Shown: in pieces, positions 34,965 to 43,625 of the stretch | Position numbering within the stretch: the stretch's first letter is position 1 | Layout of the letters: each line of letters opens with the position of its first letter | Assembly: GCA_963757115.1 (NCBI GenBank) | Contig: CAVWQV010000001.1 | Coordinates: forward strand, 124,001-188,000 | Source of the DNA: CAVWQV01 sp963757115 | Lineage (GTDB): Bacteria; Pseudomonadota; Alphaproteobacteria; Acetobacterales; Acetobacteraceae | Direction of reading: 5' to 3' | DNA length: 64,000 nucleotides | Program-made: the position numbers and the translations under genes | The notes under the pieces: model-generated | Databases searched by the model: none | What the model saw: only the letters and a program-made list of their open reading frames with translations | Told to the model about the DNA's origin: nothing

Positions 34965-36836
34965 CTACTCCATACCCGGCCCGGCGTTCGGCACCGCGGC
35001 GGCACTGGGCGGCCTGAGGTCGAGGACCGAACCGCCCGTCGTGGTCAGCCGGTGGTCAATTACGGTGAGCGGCGCATGAGCGAGGGCGGCGGTGATGCTG
35101 GCCAGATATCGCTCGAAGAGGAAGGCAGGGCCGCCCACGGCCGCCGCCTCGCGATCGGCGGTGAACCGGGTGAGGTCGGTTTGCGCCCCGCCTGTGGCCT
35201 CCGCGGCCGCCGATCGCGCCTCGTTGACGATCTCCGCCGCGTGCTGCGCCGCCGCTGCGCCAAGGGCAAGCGCGCGGCCGCGCTCGGCCGAGATGCTGGC
35301 GCTGGCGGCGATGGTGGCCGCCTGCACTCCGTGATACGCGCCCGCCGCTCCCGCCGGGGGATGGATCGCCTCGATCACCACCGCAAGCAGCTCGATCCCC
35401 GGATCGAACGGGTCGAGGGCCGCTTGCACCTGGTCGCGCAGGCGTGCCGCCATCGCTTCCCGGTCGGCCCCGAGTACGCCATCGAGGGTTTGTCCCGCGA
35501 AGAAGTCCGCCGCGACGCGGCCCGCGGCGGCGCGCACCAAGGCCTCGGGCTCCGCGGCGCCGTACGTCGCTCGCAACGCGCCTGCGTCCGAGAGCCCGAT
35601 CCGGTAGAGCACCCGCAGGTCGGCGCTCACCGTCTGGAAGCTCGTATTGCCGCCGCTGCGGCCGGCGATGAGGAAGGTGAGTTCCCCGGCATGGCTCTGG
35701 TTCCAGAGCCGGTCGGCACTCGGCGGCGGCGGCGCCTCGGCGTCGATACGCTCGAGCCCGCCAAGCGGCTCGGTCAGTCGCGCGTCGTGGACCGTCCCGA
35801 ACTCGATCGGGCGGGCGAACCCGAACGGCCACGGCAAGATGGCGTGAAGTCCCGGATGCAGCACGGCGACCGGCGCGCCCAGCCGCTCATACACGGCCCG
35901 CCCGTCGAGCGGCACGAGCACCACGCCGGACAGCCCCCAGCCGAGCAGCAGCAGCACCGAAGCCATCGGCAGAGCGGCAGTGCGCACATAGGCCAGCGCC
36001 CAGCTGCGGGAGAAGTCGATCCCGAAATGCTGGCGGATGGGGGATCCGATGCGGCCGCGCGATCGCACGCCGTCCGAAACCAGGCGCGCAACCGTGCTGC
36101 GGACGGCGGCGCGAGCGAGCCCGGGTTCAGGGGGCGGCAAGAATCCCCGTGCGGCCGCTCGTGCCGCAAGCTCGAGGCTCGTTGCCACGACCAGGCAGAC
36201 GCATGCGACGCCAAGCGTCCTCGACAGATCAAAGCCGAGCGCGGCGGCGAACTCCATAGCTCCGAGGGTGGCGAACACCAGCACCGGAAGCAGCAGAAGT
36301 GCTCGGAGATCGGCCGCCTCCGGTAGCCGCGCGCCGGACAGCCCGGCCGCCCACCGCTCCGCCACCAGCAACGGAAAGGCAAGCACGACCGCGGCACCCG
36401 CCAAGAGGTCGGCCGTCTCGGCCGGCGCAGCGAGCGGGAGTGGGCGCGGCCGCAGGAGCCATGCGCACACCATGGCGACCAACGCCGGTGCGACGACCGC
36501 AATCACCTGCGGCCAGCGGGCGGCCCGGCCGATCGGTTCGCCGTGGTCGACTGACTCCGTCTCAGGCCGTGCTCGGGCCGCCGCCATGATGGAGGTCGCC
36601 AGGAGGCCCGCGAACGCCGGCAGCAACGACGCGAGCATGAGCCCGCCGAGGCCGCTTCGCGCCAGTTCCACGAGCACGGGGACGGATGGGAACCGGATGC
36701 CGGCCGCGAGAAGCACCACGAGAACGGCGGCGGCAGCGAAGTAGGCAAGCGCGAGCGAACCCAGCGTTTGGCCGAGATCGCTCCCTCTGCTCAGAACTCG
36801 CAGACTATGTTTCGTGGCGCCAACGTGATCTTGCAC
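34965..36836 (-). CDS. SPFH/Band 7 protein 1 with seven predicted N-terminal membrane helices
   Basis: An intact protein of up to 623 residues. The first 300 hold about seven hydrophobic helices, including SLALAYFAAAAVLVVLLAAGI, GGLMLASLLPAFAGLLATSI and AALPMASVLLLLGWGLSGVVLVPL. From about residue 325 comes the SPFH domain: RAVYERLGAPVAVLHPGLHAILPWPFGFARPIEFGTV, a Pro-rich insert, then QTVSADLRVLYRIGLSDAGALRATY and a helical C-terminus rich in Ala and Glu (AEIVNEARSAAAEATGGAQTDL). HflK proteins normally have one helix, so the polytopic front end is unusual. Two bases separate its stop from SPFH 2. The TTG at 36836 is uncertain; the upstream phosphatase overlaps it by 46 bases. Confidence 0.78.
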   Translation of the reverse strand: MQDHVGATKHSLRVLSRGSDLGQTLGSLALAYFAAAAVLVVLLAAGIRFPSVPVLVELARSGLGGLMLASLLPAFAGLLATSIMAAARARPETESVDHGEPIGRAARWPQVIAVVAPALVAMVCAWLLRPRPLPLAAPAETADLLAGAAVVLAFPLLVAERWAAGLSGARLPEAADLRALLLLPVLVFATLGAMEFAAALGFDLSRTLGVACVCLVVATSLELAARAAARGFLPPPEPGLARAAVRSTVARLVSDGVRSRGRIGSPIRQHFGIDFSRSWALAYVRTAALPMASVLLLLGWGLSGVVLVPLDGRAVYERLGAPVAVLHPGLHAILPWPFGFARPIEFGTVHDARLTEPLGGLERIDAEAPPPPSADRLWNQSHAGELTFLIAGRSGGNTSFQTVSADLRVLYRIGLSDAGALRATYGAAEPEALVRAAAGRVAADFFAGQTLDGVLGADREAMAARLRDQVQAALDPFDPGIELLAVVIEAIHPPAGAAGAYHGVQAATIAASASISAERGRALALGAAAAQHAAEIVNEARSAAAEATGGAQTDLTRFTADREAAAVGGPAFLFERYLASITAALAHAPLTVIDHRLTTTGGSVLDLRPPSAAAVPNAGPGME

Positions 36837-38317
36837 AAACCGCTCTTGAGACCGCTAATTTTGTGGACATACGCGTTATAGCCTGTTGTCCGGCCGGACG
36901 CATCTTCGGTGGCGTCGAGCACTGCGAAGCCGAACTCGTCATGCGAGTAGGCCCGCATCACCTGCGTGCTTGTCGTTCCTCCCCCAACAGTATGCACGGT
37001 GAAGCCGTAATCGGCATCATTGAACGGCGGCGGGTTCACGATGCCGTTCGGCACCTTGCCGGTGAGGAGGTCGTCATCCAGCAGGGTGCCGCCGATGCCG
37101 ACGATCAGCTGCGGCGCGAAATAACGGTAGTTATCGAAGTTGATGAATTGAAACTGATGGATGTGACCGGACAGGAACAGGCCGATATTGCCTGGCACGC
37201 CGTTCTTGAACGCGCTGGTCGGGGTCGTTCCGCCGTTGAATACGGCCTGTTCGGTGGCGTCACCCGCGTTGTCAACCGCCTGGTAGACGAGACCGAAGCT
37301 CGGCTTGTGGGTGACGAAGATGTCGGTCGTTCCCGGGATCGCATTGAGCAGCTGCGTGAGATCGGCGTCGTACTTCGCGGCGGTCGCAGGGTCGACCGCG
37401 TTATCGTTCGCGTAGCTCGAGTCATGGATCAGCAGGTTCAGGTCGGACACCGGCACGACGTAACTCGGGCTGAAATCGTAGGCCGAGCCCTTGCTGCAGG
37501 TGAACGGGGACTTGTCGCCGTTCGGGTAGGGTCGCGGATCGAGCAGGCGATACCAGCCCTGCGCGCCACGCCCGCAGCTTTCGTGGTTGCCGCGGACCAT
37601 CACCCAGGGTGCGGCCGCGAGCAGCACGTTGGCCGGCGAGAACAGATCGGCGTTCCAGGAACTCCAGTTGTCGCCCCAGGGCTCGAAGCGTGGGCTGGCC
37701 GGATCGTTGCAGCCGGGGAACGCGTTGTTGCAGTCGGTGTCGCGATAAAAATAGTCCCCGACATGCACCACGAGGTCGGGCCTGAACAGCGCCTCGTAGT
37801 TTGCGAGAAAGCGCAGCGGGAAGGCGACGGGGCTGCTGCAGTCCTGCTGGTTCGACCCGTCGGCGCCGCGCGGGCCGTTCATGCGGCATCCGGTGTCGGC
37901 GATCACGAGGATCCGCTTCGGATCCTTGACCGGAAGCCTGAGGGCAAGGCCGCCGATGCTTGCCTCGCGATGCCCCGGCGGCACGACAGCCTCGCACAAG
38001 GTGACCGGGAAATTGCCGACTGGGGGCAGGGGACCCGCGACCGGAGCATCGGGCGTGAAGCGGACATTCATCGCGAGTGGCGACCCGTCGATCGTGAGCG
38101 CGGGGCAGGTATGGCTGGCGGTGATCGCGCGGGCGAGAATGGTGGGAGTCGTGCTGGCGGGCGCGTCGCCGTACGAACCCGCGGCAAGCGCGCCCGGCGA
38201 ACTGCCCGGCCCCAGCTGGATCCATCGAGCAAGTACGCCATCACCGTCTGCGCGCGCGGATACGGGGAGCAAAGCAACGGCGAGCACGACGAGCGCCGTG
38301 CGCAGTGAGCGAAGCAT
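36791..38317 (-). CDS. Secreted metallophosphoesterase
   Basis: A 508-residue exported calcineurin-like phosphoesterase. Residues 1-25 form a signal peptide (MLRSLRTALVVLAVALLPVSARAD). The metal-site motifs follow in order: VIADTGCRM (a variant of the first Asp motif), VVHVGDYFYRDTDC (GDxxY), WVMVRGNHESCGRGAQGW (GNHE), FVTHKPSFG (His) and GLFLSGHIHQFQFIN (GHxH). The Cys-rich character (GCRMNG, CNNAFPGC) suggests disulfides in the periplasm. The substrate is probably a phosphate ester or phosphodiester. It precedes and slightly overlaps the SPFH-ATPase genes on the same strand, so it may belong to that operon. The ATG at 38317 starts the signal peptide; an upstream start at 38371 is less likely. 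Confidence 0.88.
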   Translation of the reverse strand: MLRSLRTALVVLAVALLPVSARADGDGVLARWIQLGPGSSPGALAAGSYGDAPASTTPTILARAITASHTCPALTIDGSPLAMNVRFTPDAPVAGPLPPVGNFPVTLCEAVVPPGHREASIGGLALRLPVKDPKRILVIADTGCRMNGPRGADGSNQQDCSSPVAFPLRFLANYEALFRPDLVVHVGDYFYRDTDCNNAFPGCNDPASPRFEPWGDNWSSWNADLFSPANVLLAAAPWVMVRGNHESCGRGAQGWYRLLDPRPYPNGDKSPFTCSKGSAYDFSPSYVVPVSDLNLLIHDSSYANDNAVDPATAAKYDADLTQLLNAIPGTTDIFVTHKPSFGLVYQAVDNAGDATEQAVFNGGTTPTSAFKNGVPGNIGLFLSGHIHQFQFINFDNYRYFAPQLIVGIGGTLLDDDLLTGKVPNGIVNPPPFNDADYGFTVHTVGGGTTSTQVMRAYSHDEFGFAVLDATEDASGRTTGYNAYVHKISGLKSGLCKITLAPRNIVCEF

Positions 38318-38407
38318 CGGCGCATCCTCTTCGGCGGAAGGATTGTGCCCTCGATGCCAGACTTGGTCCATGAAGCTTGCGGGACTCCGCCCGGCTTCTG
38401 GCCGTTC

Positions 38408-40012
38408 TCAGCGGAACAACGCCCACGCGCTGGAAAGCGCCACGCTGGCACCCCAGGCGATGGGCAGCCCTACCGCGAGCCAGGCAAGCACTACAGTCCC
38501 GTTTAGCGCGCCTCGGCCGATCCCCTGCTCACGCCCTTCCGCGACCGGTGCTGCGGCAAGATCGCGCGGCATGAACCATCGAGGCGCCAATGGACGGATC
38601 GCCAGATTGGCGACGAACCCAAAGGCGAGCAGCCCGGCCAGCAAGTAAAGCGTCACATCGTAGATCCGCTCACGTGCCACTCCAGCCGCAAGCTCGGCTT
38701 CCCGCATGTAGTTCACGATCACAGGCCCGATGATCCCGGCCGTCGACCATGCGGTCAACAACCGCCCGTGGATCGCGCCTACGAAACGCGTGCCGAAAAC
38801 GTCGGCAAGATATGCCGGAACGGTCGCAAACCCGCCGCCATACATAGACAGGATCACGCAAAGCATGGCGACGAACAATGCCTCGCTGCCGATATGCGCG
38901 GCCGTTGGCGCAAGGGCGTAGAGCGCAATGCCAAGCAGGAAGAACGTCGAGTAGGTGGCGCGCCGCCCGATCCGGTCGGAGATCGAAGCCCAGAAGAAAC
39001 GCCCGCCGATGTTGAACAAGGACAGCAGCCCGGTCAGCCCCGCTGCGATCGCGGCCACCGCCCGGCGCTGACTCTCGTCCAGATCATTCAAGCCGTGGCC
39101 CGGCCGGCCGATCAAAGCCCCACCGAAGATTTCCTGGACCATCGGCGAGGCCATGCCGATCACGCCGATGCCGGCACTCACGTTGAGCAGCAGCACGGTC
39201 CAGATCAGCCAGAATTGTGGCGTGCGGTGCGCATCGCGCAAATCGACATCGCCGGTGGCGATCAACGGCCGCGGATCGGGGCGCCATCCCGCTGGCTGCC
39301 AGCCGTCAGGCGGAACCCGGTAACCAAACGCGCCTCCCAGCATGAAGACAAAGTAAATTGCTGCCAGCGTAACGAAGGTCTGCCATACGCCGACTTGGCC
39401 GGGGCCACGAAACACACCCATCAGGATTTGGGCCAAAGGTGCGCCGATCATCGCACCACCGCCGAAGCCCATGATCGCCATGCCGGTGGCCATGCCACGC
39501 CGGTCAGGGAACCATCTAATCAGCGAGGATACGGGCGAGATGTAGCCGAGGCCCAGCCCCACGCCCCCGATAAAGCCCGAACCGAGCCACAGCATCCACA
39601 GCTGGTGCAGTCGCACGCCCGCCGCCGAGATGAGAAAACCGCCGCACCAGCACACAGCGGCAACGACGCCCGCACGGCGCGGTCCGACCCGCTCCAGCCA
39701 GCCGCCCCAAAGAGCCGCGGCCGCACCAAGAACGACGAAGAAGAGGGTGTATATCCAGCCGAGGTCAGACACCCGCCAGTCGCACGTCGTCGTGGTCAAG
39801 GCGCCAATCAGTGTCAGGTCGGGACACACCACAGGCCGCGTGCCGCCGAGGGCGTGCGATAACGGCAACCAGAAGACGCTGAAACCGTAAGCCATCCCAA
39901 TGCAGAGGTGGATGGCGAGGGCGGCCGGGGGCACCAGCCATCGGTTGAAGCCGGGCCGGGCGATAATCCGCTCGCGATCCAGCAAGCCGGGCGCGTGCCC
40001 GGGCGCTTCCAT
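38408..40012 (-). CDS. OFA-family (oxalate/formate antiporter-like) MFS transporter
   Basis: A 534-residue MFS transporter with twelve predicted helices. The start WLVPPAALAIHLCIGMAYGFSVFWLPLSHALGG is the OFA signature, followed by VSDLGWIYTLFFVVLGAAAALWGGWLERVGPRRAG and SLIRWFPDRRGMATGMAIMGFGGGAMIGAPLAQIL. The second half carries GRFFWASISDRIGRRATYSTFFLLG. OFA members exchange organic acids such as oxalate for formate, but many have other substrates. The ATG at 40012 has AGGAAA upstream. Divergent from the deacetylase gene at 40168. A longer in-frame start at 40093 is possible but carries no conserved residues. Confidence 0.9.
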   Translation of the reverse strand: MEAPGHAPGLLDRERIIARPGFNRWLVPPAALAIHLCIGMAYGFSVFWLPLSHALGGTRPVVCPDLTLIGALTTTTCDWRVSDLGWIYTLFFVVLGAAAALWGGWLERVGPRRAGVVAAVCWCGGFLISAAGVRLHQLWMLWLGSGFIGGVGLGLGYISPVSSLIRWFPDRRGMATGMAIMGFGGGAMIGAPLAQILMGVFRGPGQVGVWQTFVTLAAIYFVFMLGGAFGYRVPPDGWQPAGWRPDPRPLIATGDVDLRDAHRTPQFWLIWTVLLLNVSAGIGVIGMASPMVQEIFGGALIGRPGHGLNDLDESQRRAVAAIAAGLTGLLSLFNIGGRFFWASISDRIGRRATYSTFFLLGIALYALAPTAAHIGSEALFVAMLCVILSMYGGGFATVPAYLADVFGTRFVGAIHGRLLTAWSTAGIIGPVIVNYMREAELAAGVARERIYDVTLYLLAGLLAFGFVANLAIRPLAPRWFMPRDLAAAPVAEGREQGIGRGALNGTVVLAWLAVGLPIAWGASVALSSAWALFR

Positions 40013-40167
40013 TCTGGCGGTTTCCTTCCTCTCGTCGCCCGTCGTCGCGGGCTTTGCCGAATAGTGCTTTCCCGGAGCGTTCCGATCAATCAATAGTTCC
40101 GGGTCTCAGTTTGAGGAATATCCGGGAAGCGCTTGCCCGCCGGCGGGGTGGCGCTAATTGCTGACCT

Positions 40168-41298
40168 ATGTACCCCGACCCGAGCCTCGCCCCCGTCTAC
40201 ATCGGCAGTGAGATCTACCGCGGTTCGAGCTATGGGCCGAAGCATCCCCTGGCGATCCCGCGCGTCTCGACCTGCACCGACCTTTGCCGCGCTCTAGGCT
40301 GGTTGCGGGACGAGAACTACGTGGACGCGCCGATCGCGACCGACCTCGAGCTGGCCCGGTTTCACTCGCCGGATTATATCGCCGCGCTGCGCCGGGCCGA
40401 GGCGGCGCAAGCCGTGGGGGAGGCGGACCGAGCCCGGTTCCGCATCGGCGCCGAGGGCAATCCGGTCTATCCGGATGTGTTCCGCCGTCCGGCGATCTCC
40501 GCAGGCGGGGTGATCCTCGCGGCCCGTCTCACGCTGTCCGGCGGCATCGTCCATTGCCCGGGCGGCGGCACGCACCACGGCCGTCCGACGCGCGCCTCGG
40601 GGTTCTGCTTCATCAACGATCCAGTGCTAGGGCTCTACGCTTGGCTCGACGCCGGCATCCGCAACGTCATTTACCTCGACATGGACGCGCATCACGGCGA
40701 CGGCGTGCAGGATGCGTTCGCCGACGACGCCCGCGTTCTCACCATCAGTATTCATGAAGCCGGCCGGTGGCCGTTCACGGGAGCAGCCGAGGACCGGGGC
40801 GGCGGGGCCGTGCGCAATTTGCCGGTGCCGCAGGGCTTCAACGACAGCGAACTCGGCTATCTGCTCGAGCGCGCCATCGTTCCGCTGATCGCCGCGCGTC
40901 GGCCGGAGGCGATCATGCTGCAATGCGGGGCCGACGCCCTTGAGGAAGACCCGCTCGCGCGGCTGTCGCTGTCCAACAACGCCTACTGGTCCGTGGTGCG
41001 CGCCGTTCGCGGCCTCGCGCCGAGGCTGGTGGTGCTTGGCGGAGGCGGCTACAATCCTTGGACGGTCGGCCGCTGCTGGGCCGGCATTTGGGCCACTTTG
41101 AATGATTTTCTTATCCCCGACCAATTATCCCCAGCTGCGGAGGCGGTACTGCGCGGCTTGCGATTCGACCGCGCGGCGGGCCGCAATCCGCCGGCGCACT
41201 GGTTCACGACCTTGCGGGATGCGCCTCGAACCGGGGTGGTGCGGGAGGAAGTCAAACGGGTGGCCGCCCTGACTTTGATGGAGAAATTGCAAGCATGA
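40168..41298 (+). CDS. Histone-deacetylase-like / AcuC family protein
   Basis: A 376-residue class II histone deacetylase-fold protein, similar to AcuC. The zinc and active-site motifs are all present: HCPGGGTHHGRPTRASGFCFINDPVLG (two adjacent His), YLDMDAHHGDGVQDAFADD (D-x-H zinc ligands), ISIHEAGRWPFTG, ADALEEDPLARLSLSN (third zinc Asp region) and VLGGGGYNPWTVGRCWA. The fold deacetylates lysines or small amides, for example acetoin utilisation control by acetyl-CoA synthetase deacetylation in Bacillus. It overlaps the next gene by four bases (ATGA at 41295-41298). Confidence 0.92.
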   Translation: MYPDPSLAPVYIGSEIYRGSSYGPKHPLAIPRVSTCTDLCRALGWLRDENYVDAPIATDLELARFHSPDYIAALRRAEAAQAVGEADRARFRIGAEGNPVYPDVFRRPAISAGGVILAARLTLSGGIVHCPGGGTHHGRPTRASGFCFINDPVLGLYAWLDAGIRNVIYLDMDAHHGDGVQDAFADDARVLTISIHEAGRWPFTGAAEDRGGGAVRNLPVPQGFNDSELGYLLERAIVPLIAARRPEAIMLQCGADALEEDPLARLSLSNNAYWSVVRAVRGLAPRLVVLGGGGYNPWTVGRCWAGIWATLNDFLIPDQLSPAAEAVLRGLRFDRAAGRNPPAHWFTTLRDAPRTGVVREEVKRVAALTLMEKLQA

Positions 41299-41792
41299 AA
41301 CAAAATCTTTGGTTCACCGTATTTCTAGTGCTTGCGAGCGCGACGCCAGCAATGGCGCAGGTTTGCGCCAAGCCGGACGCCCTGCACGCCCCGCAGCCGA
41401 CGCTGCCGAAGGAGCAGTTGGTTATCGTTGGCCGGGACGGAAAAGAGCATGCGCTTTCGGTCGAGATGGCGCTCACCCCTGCCCAGCAGGAGATCGGGCT
41501 GATGTCGCGGCCGACGGTGTCGCCGGATAGCGGGATGCTGTTCGACTGGGGGCGGTCGGAGCAGTCTCGGATGTGGATGTGCAACACGATCGCGCCGCTC
41601 GACATGGTGTTCATCCGCTCGGATGGAACCGTCAACTCCATCGCGGAAAACACGGTCCCGCAGAGCCTCGCGGAGATCGACAGCCACGGCCCGGTACGGG
41701 CGACTTTGGAACTCGCGGCCGGCACCGCGGCGAGGCTCGGCATCCGCGTCGGCGACAAGGTGCGGCAGCGGATCTTTGGTACGGCGGCGTAG
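41295..41792 (+). CDS. Secreted DUF192 protein
   Basis: A 165-residue protein with a signal peptide (MKQNLWFTVFLVLASATPAMAQ) followed by the DUF192 domain: VEMALTPAQQEIGLMSRPTVSPDSGMLFDWGRSEQSRMWMCNTIAPLDMVFIRSDGTVNSIAENTVPQS. The family marks are LMSR, the GMLF region, and MWMCNTIAPLDMVF (usually MKNTLIPLDMVF). DUF192 proteins are small periplasmic beta-rich proteins of unknown function. Translationally coupled to the AcuC-like gene and followed within the same operon by a ClpP-like periplasmic protein. Confidence 0.9.
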   Translation: MKQNLWFTVFLVLASATPAMAQVCAKPDALHAPQPTLPKEQLVIVGRDGKEHALSVEMALTPAQQEIGLMSRPTVSPDSGMLFDWGRSEQSRMWMCNTIAPLDMVFIRSDGTVNSIAENTVPQSLAEIDSHGPVRATLELAAGTAARLGIRVGDKVRQRIFGTAA

Positions 41793-42696
41793 GGCCAGTC
41801 TCGGCGGGCTTGCGGCGGCGCTGGTGCTGGTGCTGGCGTCGCGCACGCCCTGTGCGATGACGGTGCAACTCGTCCCGATACCGGGTGAAACTCGGTCGCA
41901 GGCCCTGCTGCTGCAGGGCCACATCGTCGACGGGGACGTGGCCCGTTTGCGCCGGGCGCTTGGGCAGGGCGGGTTTGCGGCCATCGTGCTGAACAGCCCG
42001 GGCGGCAGCGTCGTGGAGGCGCGCGACATGGCGCGCTTGATCCGCAACCTGAACGTTCCGGTGGTGGTGCCGCAGCGCGCGGTTTGCGCATCCGCCTGCT
42101 TTCTCTTGTTCGCCGCGGGGTCCGACAAGGTGGTCGAGCCCGGCGCAATGATCGGGGTCCACAGCGCCTCCGTAGCGGGCGGCAACGAAACGATGAGCTC
42201 GCTGGGCGTGACCACGCTCATGGCGCGGGAGGCCGCTCGCTACGGTGTGCCGGCCGGGATCACCGGGCGGATGGTCACGACCGCGCCCGGCCAAATGGCA
42301 TGGCTCAGCGGGGCCGACCTGCAAGGCATGGGCGCACGCGTGGCACCGACGCGTGCCGCCGGGGGCGCGGCAGTACTGCCGGGCTCCGGCGCGGCTACCC
42401 CGTCCGATTGGACGCGAGGGTTCGAGCAGGGGCAGCGGGGCGCGGGAGAAGACTGTTCGCCGCCGCCCGCAATCGGCAATCCCGCCGATTTCCGCTTGGG
42501 CTGCGCGTCCGGGCAGCGTTCCGGCACCGCCCGGGTTACCTCAGTGCCGAGCGGCAAGTCGGACTGGACGCGCGGGTTCGAGTATGGGCGCGCGCGGGGC
42601 GCCACCGCCGATTGTAGCTCGCCCGAGCCGGCCGTGAGCGCCCCCCGGGATTGGTCACTTGGCTGTGCTTCGGGCCAGCGGTCAGCAGCACGATGA
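41776..42696 (+). CDS. Periplasmic ClpP-fold (COG3904-like) protein with C-terminal repeat
   Basis: About 306 residues. TTG at 41776 gives a signal peptide (RRRRASLGGLAAALVLVLASRTPCA); ATG at 41857 is the alternative start. The ClpP/crotonase fold then shows GHIVDGDVARLRRALGQGGFAAIVLNSPGGSVVEARDMARLIR, the catalytic Ser in VCASACFLLFAAGSDKVV and His/Asp-type segment GVHSASVAGG. From about residue 215 an approximately 50-residue unit occurs twice: SDWTRGFEQGQRGAGEDC...DFRLGCASGQRS and SDWTRGFEYGRARGATADC...DWSLGCASGQRS. Proteins of this group cut peptides or act as signal proteases; the function is unknown. It overlaps the DUF192 stop. Confidence 0.75.
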   Translation: MVRRRRASLGGLAAALVLVLASRTPCAMTVQLVPIPGETRSQALLLQGHIVDGDVARLRRALGQGGFAAIVLNSPGGSVVEARDMARLIRNLNVPVVVPQRAVCASACFLLFAAGSDKVVEPGAMIGVHSASVAGGNETMSSLGVTTLMAREAARYGVPAGITGRMVTTAPGQMAWLSGADLQGMGARVAPTRAAGGAAVLPGSGAATPSDWTRGFEQGQRGAGEDCSPPPAIGNPADFRLGCASGQRSGTARVTSVPSGKSDWTRGFEYGRARGATADCSSPEPAVSAPRDWSLGCASGQRSAAR

Positions 42697-42749
42697 TTGC
42701 AGCTGCCGGCGCTTGCGCCCGTGCAGACGGCCCAATAGGGTCCGGCGCT

Positions 42750-42827
42750 CGGGGCGTGGCGCAGCCTGGTTAGCGCGCGTGTTTTGGGTACACGAGGCCC
42801 CCGGTTCGAATCCGGGCGCCCCGACCA
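42750..42827 (+). tRNA. tRNA-Pro (anticodon TGG)
   Basis: The 78-base sequence folds as a full cloverleaf: acceptor CGGGGCG paired with CGCCCCG, a D-arm with GCGCAGCCTGGTTAGCGC, anticodon stem CGTGT/ACACG with loop TTTGGGT (anticodon TGG), and T-arm CCCGG-TTCGAAT-CCGGG. The CCA end is encoded (42825-42827). Confidence 0.97.
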
Positions 42828-42850
42828 AGCCCGATGTGAGGATAAGGATC

Positions 42851-43156
42851 ATGCGCGCCCGCATCTATCAGCCGCCCAAGAGCGCCATGCAGTCGGGGTG
42901 GGCCGCCACCCATGGATGGGTGCTCGAGTTCCAACCGGCCGAGCCTCGCCGGCCCGACCCTTTGATGGGCTGGATCGGCAGCGCCGACACGCAGTCGCAG
43001 GTGGTCCTGCACTTCGGGACGGAAGCGGAGGCGATCGCCTATGCCGAGAAGAACAGCATACCTTACGATCTTGAGCGTCCGCATCCGCGGGAGATCAAGC
43101 CGAAGGCATATGCCGACAATTTCCGCTTCGGGCGGATCGAAAACTGGACCCACTAG
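42851..43156 (+). CDS. Complex I subunit, NDUFS4/ETC conserved region protein
   Basis: A 101-residue protein of the ETC_C1_NDUFA4/NDUFS4 family: MRARIYQPPKSAMQSGWAATHGWVLEFQPAEPRRPDPLMGWIGSADTQSQVVLHFGTEAEAIAYAEKNSIPYDLERPHPREIKPKAYADNF. The GWIGSAD...VVLHF...AEKNSIPYDL pattern is diagnostic. In mitochondria this accessory subunit stabilises complex I; in alphaproteobacteria it is encoded alone, as here, away from the nuo operon. It lies between tRNA-Pro and tRNA-Arg on the same strand, so the three may be processed from one transcript. Confidence 0.93.
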   Translation: MRARIYQPPKSAMQSGWAATHGWVLEFQPAEPRRPDPLMGWIGSADTQSQVVLHFGTEAEAIAYAEKNSIPYDLERPHPREIKPKAYADNFRFGRIENWTH

Positions 43157-43163
43157 CTTTTGC

Positions 43164-43240
<77 letters not shown>

Positions 43241-43273
43241 ACACTACAGGCGCCGATTGAGGGGACATACGCA

Positions 43274-43603
43274 ATGAGCAACGCCGAACTCGACAAAGTC
43301 CTGGGCTCGGTCGACGCCGCCGTCCGGCGCGCTTACGCGCTCGGACGCAAGGAGGCCTTGGACCAGCTCGTCACCTATTGCCGCTCGGACGAGGTCGCTT
43401 CGCCCCCGCTCGCGCTGGCGCCGCCCGAACCGGAGGGCTCAGTGGCGAAGCTGGCCGACGGTGCCCCGACGGGCGCGGAGAACCCGACCAGCGCAAACGA
43501 CGACGTGGAGGACGAGGGAATCCGGCTCGCGCCGGCACGGAACGGCACCGGCGGCATCACCGGGGCCATCCTCGATTTCGTGTATCCACCAAAAGCGCGG
43601 TGA
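43274..43603 (+). CDS. Small hydrophilic hypothetical protein
   Basis: A 109-residue protein starting MSNAELDKVLGSVDAAVRRAYALGRKEALDQLVTYCRSDE. The first 45 residues look like an amphipathic helix; the middle is Pro/Glu/Ala-rich and disordered (PPLALAPPEPEGSVAKLADG), and the end is GAILDFVYPPKAR. There is no signal peptide, no Cys pattern, and no family I recognise. It sits 33 bases after tRNA-Arg and just before the ion-channel gene, on the same strand. Confidence 0.6.
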   Translation: MSNAELDKVLGSVDAAVRRAYALGRKEALDQLVTYCRSDEVASPPLALAPPEPEGSVAKLADGAPTGAENPTSANDDVEDEGIRLAPARNGTGGITGAILDFVYPPKAR

Positions 43604-43625
43604 TGACCGGAGCCCTCGTTTTCCT

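Noticed and set aside
34377..36326. Long open frame opposite SPFH protein 1
   Set aside because: Arg/Gly-rich antisense shadow; the minus strand holds an intact SPFH protein.
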